A DNA stretch of 64,000 nucleotides from UBA7359 sp038142205 (GTDB lineage Bacteria; Pseudomonadota; Gammaproteobacteria; Eutrophobiales; Eutrophobiaceae), in contig JAYQJO010000001.1 of the NCBI GenBank assembly GCA_038142205.1, positions 124,001 through 188,000 of the forward strand, given 5' to 3'. The translations under genes and the position numbers were made by a program. Shown in pieces: positions 57,210 to 64,000 of the stretch; the first letter of the stretch is position 1, and the number at the start of each line of letters is the position of its first letter. The notes beneath the pieces were generated by a model that made no database searches, was not told the DNA's origin, and was given only the letters and a program-made list of their open reading frames with translations.

Positions 57210-58742
57210 TTATAAAGCTGAAGATATTATGCCATGTTGAGTATTCGTTTTTTGGCGGTAGCTGATAGCTTCACTGAGATGTTGCGTCATAATGGTTTCA
57301 CTATTTGCTAAATCAGCAATGGTTCGGGCTAGTTTCATAACGCGATGAATAGCTCTGCCTGACAAGCCCAATTGTGTTGTCGCTGCTTGTAATAATGTTT
57401 TATCTGCTTTAGTGAGTACGCAATGCTGCTCTATATCTCTTGTGTTTAGTTCAGCGTTAATAGTGTCGCAACGTTGCAATTGTTTATCAAACGCATCTAC
57501 AACGCGTTGACGAATAGTGGCACTGTTTTCTGCATTTTCATCTTTAGTCTGATTGATAATGGCATTTGGAATACTGTTTACTTCAATCACCATATCAATG
57601 CGATCCATTAACGGGCCGGAAATTTTATGTTGATAACGAAGCACTTGTTCTTCGGTACAGCGGCAACGACCGCTTTTATCGCCAAGGTAACCACAAGGAC
57701 ATGGGTTCATTGCAGCTATTAATTGAAAATTAGCCGGATATTCAACCTGGTTTGCTGCACGGGAAATTATAATGCGTCCTGATTCCAAAGGTTCACGTAA
57801 TACTTCCAGAACCTTGCGATCGAACTCAGGTAATTCATCTAAAAACAAAATGCCATTATGTGCGAGCGAAATTTCACCGGGTTTCGGGTTACTGCCACCG
57901 CCAACTAATGCAACTGCTGAAGCAGAATGATGTGGTGAACGAATGATGCGGCGTTTCCAAAAATCAGATGAAAACCCATGTCGGCTGATTGATGCAATAG
58001 CTGCACTTTCCAATGCTTGTGTTTCTGTCATCGGAGGCATGATTGTTGGCATGCGCTCGGCCAACATGGTTTTACCAGAACCAGGCGGTCCGATCATGAG
58101 TAAATTATGTCCACCGGCAGCTGCGATTTCCAAAGCACGTTTAGCGTGTTCATGTCCATATATGTTATTCAAGTCATTTTTGTAATTCATTGTGAGTGTA
58201 TCTGACTTGCTTTTATAAGATTCGATAAATTCAGAGCCTGAAAGATGTGCACAAACCTCTAATAAGTGTGAAGCAGGTATACATGCTGTATTTTCAACCA
58301 GTGAAGCTTCATCAGCATTGGGCTTTGGCAATATTAAAGCTCGTTGTGCTTGTTTCATTGCCATGGCAACAGGTAATACACCGGTGACGGATCTTAATTC
58401 ACCTGTTAATGATAACTCGCCTATCACTTCATAATCACTAATTTGATTTTCTGGCAATTGTCCCGAAGCGATTAAAATTCCTAATGCAATAGGTAAATCA
58501 AAACGCCCACCTTCTTTGGGTAAATCAGCAGGAGCTAAGTTGATGGTGATTCTACTTAATGGAAATTCAAATTGATTATTTAAGATGGCACTGCGAACAC
58601 GTTCCTTACTTTCTTTAACAGTTGTTTCTGGTAAGCCAACAATAGAAAAACTGGGAAGACCGCGTGATAAATGAACTTCAACTGTGACGAGTGGTGCGTT
58701 GATGCCGTCCTGTGCCCGTGAATAAATTATCGCTATGCTCAT
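57210..58742 (-). CDS. comM: ComM/YifB, Mg-chelatase-like AAA ATPase
   Basis: Ring-shaped helicase that promotes branch migration during natural transformation in some gammaproteobacteria. The 510-residue protein has an N-terminal Lon-protease-like domain (about 1-170), a chelatase ATPase with Walker A GPPGSGKT and Walker B LFLDELPEF, a zinc-like CPCGYLGDKSGRCRC, and GPLMDRIDM. Frame and length are normal. The gene stands alone on the minus strand, divergent from the riboswitch operon. Confidence 0.93.
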   Translation of the reverse strand: MSIAIIYSRAQDGINAPLVTVEVHLSRGLPSFSIVGLPETTVKESKERVRSAILNNQFEFPLSRITINLAPADLPKEGGRFDLPIALGILIASGQLPENQISDYEVIGELSLTGELRSVTGVLPVAMAMKQAQRALILPKPNADEASLVENTACIPASHLLEVCAHLSGSEFIESYKSKSDTLTMNYKNDLNNIYGHEHAKRALEIAAAGGHNLLMIGPPGSGKTMLAERMPTIMPPMTETQALESAAIASISRHGFSSDFWKRRIIRSPHHSASAVALVGGGSNPKPGEISLAHNGILFLDELPEFDRKVLEVLREPLESGRIIISRAANQVEYPANFQLIAAMNPCPCGYLGDKSGRCRCTEEQVLRYQHKISGPLMDRIDMVIEVNSIPNAIINQTKDENAENSATIRQRVVDAFDKQLQRCDTINAELNTRDIEQHCVLTKADKTLLQAATTQLGLSGRAIHRVMKLARTIADLANSETIMTQHLSEAISYRQKTNTQHGIISSAL

Positions 58743-59010
58743 CTCATCGTCCCTGATGTTGGTTATTAATGCTAAGTTTACTTGCTAGTATTATTTAAAT
58801 GCAATGTATCATAAGTCTGGCTTCGTCATGCACAATGATAGAGCGAATAATTTTAAAGGCGCACCAGTTAGATGCGTATTAAATGTTAATGATTTGATAA
58901 ATAATATATATATCAATAACTTACTGCTTGGCATAGTAACTGCAAAATATATTCTAAGAATGAGAGCTATTGATGTTTTAATCCAGTAGTTATTAGTTTT
59001 CCAAAAGGAT
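58743..59010. other. Intergenic promoter region upstream of the riboswitch
   Basis: Shared upstream region of comM and the right-hand operon. A 61-codon frame at 58804-58989 shows no known family and no good ribosome-binding site, so it is not annotated as a gene. The likely operon promoter is listed separately. Confidence 0.4.
58928..58955 (+). promoter_or_regulatory. Predicted promoter of the riboswitch operon
   Basis: TTGGCA (58928-58933) and TATTCT (58950-58955) with a 16-base spacer resemble sigma-70 -35 and -10 elements. A transcript starting near 58962 would carry the complete riboswitch. Other AT-rich candidates exist nearby. Confidence 0.35.
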
Positions 59011-59111
59011 TGCTAGGGTTCCGGTGTATTACTAAAACATGTCTGGTCCGAGAGCGATCGACCTTCGCTAGAAGGTTACACGGCGGGATAAAAGCCCGGG
59101 AGGTAGTAACC
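59011..59111 (+). ncRNA. ykkC / guanidine-I riboswitch
   Basis: The ykkC class consensus blocks occur in order: CTAGGGTTCCGG (59013-59024), CTGGTCCGAGAG (59043-59054), ACACGG (59078-59083) and GGGATAAAAGCCCGGGAGG (59085-59103). A hairpin ACCTTC/GAAGGT (59061-59066 with 59071-59076) sits between the second and third blocks. Subtype 1 of this class senses guanidine. Other subtypes sense ppGpp or PRPP and precede amino-acid or purine genes, which do not occur here; the downstream ABC importer therefore favours guanidine. The ABC gene starts 74 bases downstream, with AGGGGAAGG as its ribosome-binding site. Confidence 0.88.
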
Positions 59112-59184
59112 ATTGTTCTAATCATTGGTGCCTCTCTTTCAAAATAATTTTCAACCACACTTAACTTAAATAGGGGAAGGTTTT

Positions 59185-60168
59185 ATGGCACTTCATAATA
59201 CTATCCGTAAGACATTGTTACTCGTCGGAGTAATGTTTGGCTCACTTTCATTTTCTGTTCAGGCAGAACCGTTAAAGATTGGCTACAGCGACTGGCCGGG
59301 TTGGGTTGCATGGGAAGTGGCCATTGAGAAAGACATGTTCAAGGAGGCAGGTGTCGAAGTCGAATTTGAATGGTTTGATTACGTTGCTTCCATGGATGCA
59401 TTTGCCGCAGGTAAACTCGATGCAGTATCCATGACTAATGGAGATGCGTTAGTCACCGGTGCAACTGGAGCAAGTAATGTTGCCATCATTATTAATGATT
59501 ACAGTAACGGTAATGATATGGTGATTGGTGCTCCTGGTATCGACAGTATTGAGGCATTAAAAGGTAAAAAAGTCGGTGTAGAAATTGGTTTCGTAGGTCA
59601 CTTGTTACTACTCAATGCATTAGAAAAAAGCGGCATGACGGAATCTGACGTTGAGTTAGTCAATGTTCCTACAAACGAAACGCCACAAGTTTTGGCTTCA
59701 GGTGATGTTGATGCAATTGTTGCTTGGCAACCAAGTTCAGGTCAGGCGATAAGTCTGGTTCCTGGGTCAAAGAAAATTTATACATCGGCTGATGAACCCG
59801 GTTTGATTTATGACGTGTTAGCGGCTTCGCCAAGTAGTCTTTCAGCAAACAAAGAAGCGTGGTCTAAAGTTGTAGATGTTTGGTACAAGGCCGTTGCCTT
59901 TATTAAAGATCCTGCAACTGCGGACGAAGCACTTTCTATCATGGCTGCGCGTGTCGGCTTATCTCCGGAAGAATATAAACCTTTCTTATCCGGCACTAAA
60001 ATTTTAACGAAAGAAGAAGCGATGAAGTTTTATGAGAAAGGTGAAGGCTTTGCTTCAATCTACGGTTCTTCAAAAATTGCTGACGATTTCAACTTGAAAT
60101 ATGAAGTCTATAAAGCAGCTCAGGATGTTGCTGCTTACACCGATCCTTCTTTTACTGTAGCTAAATAA
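59185..60168 (+). CDS. ABC transporter substrate-binding protein, riboswitch-controlled
   Basis: Periplasmic binding protein of 327 residues in the NMT1/NrtA/SsuA superfamily, with a signal peptide cleaved around SVQAEP. The sequence (LKIGYSDWPGWVAWEVAIEKDMFKEAG, LDAVSMTNGDALV, GKKVGVEIGFVGHLLL) resembles the group annotated near urea carboxylase genes; such importers under ykkC riboswitches are now linked to guanidine uptake. The ligand is therefore inferred to be guanidine or a related guanidinium compound. AGGGGAAGG lies just before the ATG. It is first in the operon. Confidence 0.88.
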   Translation: MALHNTIRKTLLLVGVMFGSLSFSVQAEPLKIGYSDWPGWVAWEVAIEKDMFKEAGVEVEFEWFDYVASMDAFAAGKLDAVSMTNGDALVTGATGASNVAIIINDYSNGNDMVIGAPGIDSIEALKGKKVGVEIGFVGHLLLLNALEKSGMTESDVELVNVPTNETPQVLASGDVDAIVAWQPSSGQAISLVPGSKKIYTSADEPGLIYDVLAASPSSLSANKEAWSKVVDVWYKAVAFIKDPATADEALSIMAARVGLSPEEYKPFLSGTKILTKEEAMKFYEKGEGFASIYGSSKIADDFNLKYEVYKAAQDVAAYTDPSFTVAK

Positions 60169-60179
60169 GGAATAATACA

Positions 60180-61145
60180 ATGAGTTTAGCTCCCTGGTTT
60201 GCGCCACGTGTTGCTTTGTCACCAAAGCGCACCAGGGTGCTAACGATTATTTCTTTTATACTGCCGTTATTAATTTGGACAGCTGTTAGTTACACACCGT
60301 TTCTATGGCATCCTAAAATGGAAATCGTCGATCCCGGTGATGTCTCTTACTTTAAAGAAAACATGCTGGTCGATAGAGAGGTATTCGATAAAGAGCTAGC
60401 GAAAGTAGAAGAAAATGGCAAAGCGCTTCCAACAGGAAATCGTGCAAATCCGATTTATCTACCAGCACCACATGAAGTTGCTAAAGCATTTGTTACTTCA
60501 TTTACTACAGAGCCTCAGCGACGAAGTGAAAAATGGTTACATGAAAGTTTATGGCATAGTATTACAGTAATATTTTGGGGCTTTGTCCTATCTTCATTAG
60601 TGGGTGTGCCATTAGGTGTTTTGTGTGGTACCTATGCTGCAGTATCACGATTAAATGAACCCTTTATAGAATTCTTTCGTTATCTTCCTGCTCCTGCATT
60701 TGGTGCACTGGCAGTTGCTATACTTGGTATTCATGACGGGCCAAAGATAGCTATTATTTTTATTGGTACTTTCTTCCAACAAGTATTGGTTATAAGCAAT
60801 ACGACTCGTAAGCTTGATATTTCCTTATTAGAAGCAGCGTTAACGTTAGGTGCAAAACGATTACAGTTATTATTTAAAGTCGTTATTCCTGGTATTTTGC
60901 CGGATCTATATCGTGACTTACGTATCTTGCTTGGTTGGGCATGGACTTATTTAATTGTTGCCGAATTAATTGGTACCAGTTCTGGCATCACTTGGTTTAT
61001 CACACAGCAAGCACGGTACAAGAATTTTGATAATGTTTTTGCAGCAATCATCATGATAGGAATAATCGGTTTAATTTCAGACATGATTTTAGCCAAGGCA
61101 GGTAAGTATATCTTTCCTTGGGAACGTTCGGCGAATAAGGGGTAG
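60180..61145 (+). CDS. ABC transporter permease
   Basis: Inner-membrane permease of 321 residues partnering the binding protein. A membrane segment near residues 22-42 is followed by a soluble loop (about 45-110) not found in ordinary SsuC proteins, then the BPD_transp_1 core with five segments. The EAA-like coupling loop reads EAALTLGAKRLQLLFKVVIPGILP. The extra N-terminal loop is characteristic of permeases in the urea-carboxylase-region ABC group. The start lies 11 bases after the preceding stop, with AAGGAA upstream. Confidence 0.9.
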   Translation: MSLAPWFAPRVALSPKRTRVLTIISFILPLLIWTAVSYTPFLWHPKMEIVDPGDVSYFKENMLVDREVFDKELAKVEENGKALPTGNRANPIYLPAPHEVAKAFVTSFTTEPQRRSEKWLHESLWHSITVIFWGFVLSSLVGVPLGVLCGTYAAVSRLNEPFIEFFRYLPAPAFGALAVAILGIHDGPKIAIIFIGTFFQQVLVISNTTRKLDISLLEAALTLGAKRLQLLFKVVIPGILPDLYRDLRILLGWAWTYLIVAELIGTSSGITWFITQQARYKNFDNVFAAIIMIGIIGLISDMILAKAGKYIFPWERSANKG

Positions 61146-61148
61146 AAA

Positions 61149-62051
61149 ATGACACGTATAGAACTTCCCAGTTATTTAGAACAATCCGATGAGGTAAAAG
61201 CGCGTTTTGATGAAATTAAAAAACGTGAAATTATTCTTGAGGTTAAAGAATTACAAAAAGTTTTCAATACAGCTAAAGGTGATGTAACGGCTTTAAAAAA
61301 TATTAATTTTAAAGCACATAGACGTGAATTTGTTAGCGTAATCGGTGCTTCAGGTTGTGGTAAATCTACCTTAATTCGTATTCTTGCCGGATTAGAAACA
61401 GCAAGCTCAGGACAGGTATTATTAGATGGTAAACCTGTATCAGGACCAGGACCGGATAGAGGAATGGTATTTCAGGGTTATACGTTATTTCCCTGGTTAA
61501 CAGTTAAAAAGAATGTAATGTTTGGTTTGTTGAGTCAAGGTATGACGCAAGCCAATGCTGAGAGTGAGGCTTTACAGTGGATCGATTTGGTCGGTCTGGA
61601 AAAGTTTGCAGAGTCTTACCCTGATCAATTATCAGGCGGGATGAAACAGCGTGTTGCTATTGCCAGGGCACTTGCAAACAAACCACGTATATTATTGATG
61701 GATGAACCTTATGGCGCGCTTGACGCGCAAACACGGAGTAAGATGCAGTCCTATCTATTACAGATATGGCATAACATTGATATAACAGTTTTGTTTATCA
61801 CACATGATCTTGATGAAGCTATTTATTTATCCGATCGTATTCTTGTCTTGAAATCACACCCGGGTGAAGTCGAAGAAGTTATAGAAGTCCCCGTGGCTCG
61901 TCCTCGCGATCCTGAACAATTTATTTCACCTGAATTTCTGGCAACACGTAAGCGTATTGATGAATTAATTCATCCGCCGACAGATGAAGACGAAGATGAT
62001 AAATTAAATATGATCCGTCTAGCGCGTGTTGGTGATGAAGTTGAGCCATGA
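61149..62051 (+). CDS. ABC transporter ATP-binding protein
   Basis: Nucleotide-binding subunit of 300 residues. Walker A is GASGCGKST, the signature is LSGGMKQRVAIARAL, Walker B is ILLMDEP, and the switch His lies in FITHDLDEAIYL. An N-terminal extension of about 30 residues and an acidic C-terminal tail (PPTDEDEDDK) are extra to the usual 260-residue SsuB size. It starts three bases after the permease stop and overlaps the next gene by four bases. Confidence 0.93.
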   Translation: MTRIELPSYLEQSDEVKARFDEIKKREIILEVKELQKVFNTAKGDVTALKNINFKAHRREFVSVIGASGCGKSTLIRILAGLETASSGQVLLDGKPVSGPGPDRGMVFQGYTLFPWLTVKKNVMFGLLSQGMTQANAESEALQWIDLVGLEKFAESYPDQLSGGMKQRVAIARALANKPRILLMDEPYGALDAQTRSKMQSYLLQIWHNIDITVLFITHDLDEAIYLSDRILVLKSHPGEVEEVIEVPVARPRDPEQFISPEFLATRKRIDELIHPPTDEDEDDKLNMIRLARVGDEVEP

Positions 62052-62800
62052 CACAACTGGAAACAATGCCATGGCCGGATGTTGCTGACAGATTAAAAAC
62101 TATACCTGCAGCAATCTTGCCGATAGGTGCAACAGAACAACATGGGCCGCACATGGGTTGCGGTATGGATGCAGTACTTGCTGATAAGCTTTGTAAGGCT
62201 GTATCAGAGAAAACAAAAGTGATGATGTTACCAACCATGCCTTATGGTTGTTCCATCGGCCATAGTCAACGTTGGCCAGGAACGATTGCCCTTCAACCTA
62301 AAACATTAATTGATTTGATTAAAGAAATGGGCGATTGGGCTTACTACAGCGGTGTCAGGAAATTATTTATTGTGAATACGCATGTAACAAATGCCGCACC
62401 ACTACGTTGTGCTCTGGAAATGTTACGTGCAGAACATGATGATTTAATGGTGACAGTTTTAAATTCAGCAAAGATCAGTGAACGTGTCAGTACATTTCAT
62501 TTTTCTGATGGTGATGATTGGCATGCGAATGATGCAGAAACATCATTAATGTTATCTGTTGCACCAGAAATGGTAGATACAACAAGACTTGAACAAGTTG
62601 ATGATCCTGATCGTACTGATGATTGTGTTTTTTCACATCCTGTAAATCGAACCAGTACCAATGGTGTCACGGGTAAACCTTCAATTGCGGCGAAAGAGAA
62701 AGGCGATGAAGCATTTGCATGGATGGTAGAAGATTTATCTTCTTTAATAGTACAAGGATTAACAGAAACGCCACCACTTGATAATTCTTATTTTAATTAA
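62048..62800 (+). CDS. Creatininase-family amidohydrolase
   Basis: Metal-dependent amidohydrolase of 250 residues. The family motif is PIGATEQHGPHM with the metal-binding Glu and His, followed by an Asp in GMDAVLADKL. NTHVTNAAPLR occupies the usual NGHGGN position, and the Glu of HANDAETSLM is conserved. Relatives open creatinine or hydrolyse formamide and pyrimidine-derived amides. Beside a guanidine riboswitch and importer it might act on guanidine or on a guanidine-derived intermediate; that is inference. Its ATG overlaps the ATPase stop (ATGA). Confidence 0.85.
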   Translation: MTQLETMPWPDVADRLKTIPAAILPIGATEQHGPHMGCGMDAVLADKLCKAVSEKTKVMMLPTMPYGCSIGHSQRWPGTIALQPKTLIDLIKEMGDWAYYSGVRKLFIVNTHVTNAAPLRCALEMLRAEHDDLMVTVLNSAKISERVSTFHFSDGDDWHANDAETSLMLSVAPEMVDTTRLEQVDDPDRTDDCVFSHPVNRTSTNGVTGKPSIAAKEKGDEAFAWMVEDLSSLIVQGLTETPPLDNSYFN

Positions 62801-62804
62801 AGCT

Positions 62805-64000
62805 ATGGATACAAAAAACAAACAAATCATAAGAGATAAAACTGATGAAGAAATTCTTGCGATTCAGGAAGAACTGAAAAGTAAAGGCGTACGTTATTGT
62901 ATGGGTGCTTATGTAGATATTCATGGTGTGCCTAAAGGTAAAGTTGTTCCTATCGATCATCTTTTACATATGGCACATGGTTCTGAACTATATACCGGCT
63001 ATGCGCTTGATGGTTTAGGACAGGAACCGAATGATGATGAGATTGCATCAGTTCCTGATCTAGATCACATTATTCAATTACCGTGGGAACCAAAGATAGC
63101 CTGGATGCCGGCGGATAATACGTTTAAAGGTGAACCGTATAAATTAAATACCCGTGTCGCTTTAAAACAGCAATTACAAGCTGCGGAAGAATTAGGTTTT
63201 GGTTTTAATCTTGGAATTGAGTGTGAAGTATTTTTATTAAAGAAGGATGAAGGTGGCCGTTTATCAGTACCGCATGCAGACGATAAATTGACCAAACCCT
63301 GTTATGACATCAGAGGCTTTCTCGATAACTTTTCCTGGCTCGATAAAATGGCTGAAACCATGAATGGATTGGGCTGGGATATCTATTCCTTCGATCATGA
63401 AGATGCGAATGGTCAGTTTGAATTTGATTTTAATTATGCCGATGCATTAACCATGTGTGATCGCTTTATTTTCTTTAGAGAGTTAGCGAAACGTTATGCA
63501 GTTGAAGAAGGGTTGATTGCGACCTTAATGCCAAAACCTTTTCAGGATAAAACCGGCAATGGTGCGCATTTTAATATGTCTTTATTTAATCTTGAATCGG
63601 GCGACAATGTCTTTGCATGCGATACAAAAGACGATCCACGGGGCTTAGGTTTAACTGAAACTGGTTATTACTTTATTGGCGGTATTTTAAAACACGGTCG
63701 TGCGTTATGTGCGACATTTGCACCAACGGTAAACAGTTATAAACGTTTAGTTCGTCAGGGTGCTATGAGTTATTTTAGTTGGGCGCCGGTTTTTAATTCT
63801 TATGGTTCGAATAACAGAACGAATTCAGTACGCGTACCTATGGGCGGTAGACGTTGTGAATCGCGTAATGCTGATGGTGCTGTAAACCCTTATCTTGCTG
63901 CGACCTTGGCTTTAGCTGCCGGGCTTGAAGGTATTCGTGAAAAAATCGATCCCGGTAATCCTCAGGAAGATAATTTGTATGAACTGACAGATGTAGAACG
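62805..64000 (+). CDS. Type III glutamine synthetase / GmaS-like ligase (3' end cut off)
   Basis: Glutamine synthetase-fold ligase, 398 codons inside the window and still open at the end; the family has about 435-450 residues, so only a short tail is missing. The beta-grasp N-terminus (KSKGVRYCMGAYVDIHGVPKGKVVPI) is followed by the catalytic Glu residues in LGIECEVFLL, Glu/His in GNGAHFNMSL and the ATP/glutamate segment NSYKRLV...NNRTNSVRVPMGG. GlnT and gamma-glutamylmethylamide synthetase (GmaS) share this family, so the amine substrate may be ammonia, methylamine or a guanidinium. It starts four bases after the creatininase stop with no obvious Shine-Dalgarno. Confidence 0.88.
   Translation, partial: MDTKNKQIIRDKTDEEILAIQEELKSKGVRYCMGAYVDIHGVPKGKVVPIDHLLHMAHGSELYTGYALDGLGQEPNDDEIASVPDLDHIIQLPWEPKIAWMPADNTFKGEPYKLNTRVALKQQLQAAEELGFGFNLGIECEVFLLKKDEGGRLSVPHADDKLTKPCYDIRGFLDNFSWLDKMAETMNGLGWDIYSFDHEDANGQFEFDFNYADALTMCDRFIFFRELAKRYAVEEGLIATLMPKPFQDKTGNGAHFNMSLFNLESGDNVFACDTKDDPRGLGLTETGYYFIGGILKHGRALCATFAPTVNSYKRLVRQGAMSYFSWAPVFNSYGSNNRTNSVRVPMGGRRCESRNADGAVNPYLAATLALAAGLEGIREKIDPGNPQEDNLYELTDVE

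Noticed and set aside
58804..58989. 61-codon plus-strand frame ahead of the riboswitch
   Set aside because: No ribosome-binding site, no family resemblance, and it overlaps the likely promoter; composition looks random.
59011..59111. ppGpp or PRPP type (ykkC subtype 2) instead of guanidine type
   Set aside because: Those subtypes sit before amino-acid or purine biosynthesis genes; here an ABC importer and nitrogen enzymes follow. Only a ligand test would be final.

Overview
The window looks like the chromosome of an AT-rich gammaproteobacterium. The evidence is the gene order ssb / MFS transporter / uvrA, lgt-thyA (with folA further on), apaG-apaH, a CysI-type sulfite reductase with a DUF934 partner, ZapE, and an OxyR whose redox cysteines fall at residues 199 and 208 as in E. 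coli. The genus cannot be fixed. Malate synthase G, GTP-dependent PEP carboxykinase, a serCAB operon and a type III (GlnT/GmaS-like) glutamine synthetase recall Methylophaga/Thiotrichales-type bacteria, but that is only a guess.

Layout. 1-10.6 kb: housekeeping genes (DegQ-type protease, HAD phosphatase with oxyR, rmuC, membrane zinc peptidase, zapE, cysI with DUF934, pyruvate kinase). 10.8-15.2 kb: one very large PAS/GAF/GGDEF/EAL cyclic-di-GMP protein. 15.3-27.8 kb: a mobile island carrying a type I restriction-modification operon (hsdM-hsdS-hsdR) and a possible HYD1-like ADP-ribosyltransferase gene, driven by three tandem tyrosine recombinases and a small coiled-coil protein. The island is bounded by repeated motifs next to the ssb terminator. 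27.9-33.9 kb: ssb, MFS exporter, uvrA, dinB. 34-43.9 kb: central metabolism (PfkB kinase, malate synthase G, serC-serA-serB, pckG). 44-46.2 kb: a GAF-GGDEF and HDOD signalling pair. 46.3-55.6 kb: lgt-thyA, then an RND efflux operon (a substrate-binding/TolC fusion, lipoprotein adaptor, RND pump, MlaC-like protein), then folA. 55.6-58.7 kb: apaG-apaH-ATL and comM. 59.0-64 kb: a ykkC/guanidine-I riboswitch in front of an ABC importer, a creatininase-family amidohydrolase and a type III glutamine synthetase that runs off the window.

How the genes work together. The most interesting unit is the riboswitch-controlled cluster at the right end. It looks like a guanidine-responsive import and nitrogen-assimilation operon in which, as far as the window shows, a creatininase-like hydrolase and a GlnT/GmaS-like ligase stand where the known carboxylase or hydrolase genes would be. 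The second notable unit is the recombinase-trio island with its restriction and toxin-like cargo. The third is the efflux operon with a hybrid outer-membrane component, sitting between the two thymidylate/folate genes.

Sequence quality. Six genes (the cyclic-di-GMP protein, hsdS, dinB, thyA, the efflux adaptor and the RND pump) are broken by seven apparent single-base indels, nearly all in homopolymer runs and mostly deletions. Each gene reads through once corrected. This points to residual sequencing error more than to real decay, and these genes are annotated here at full length with the break noted. No tRNA, rRNA or CRISPR array was found.
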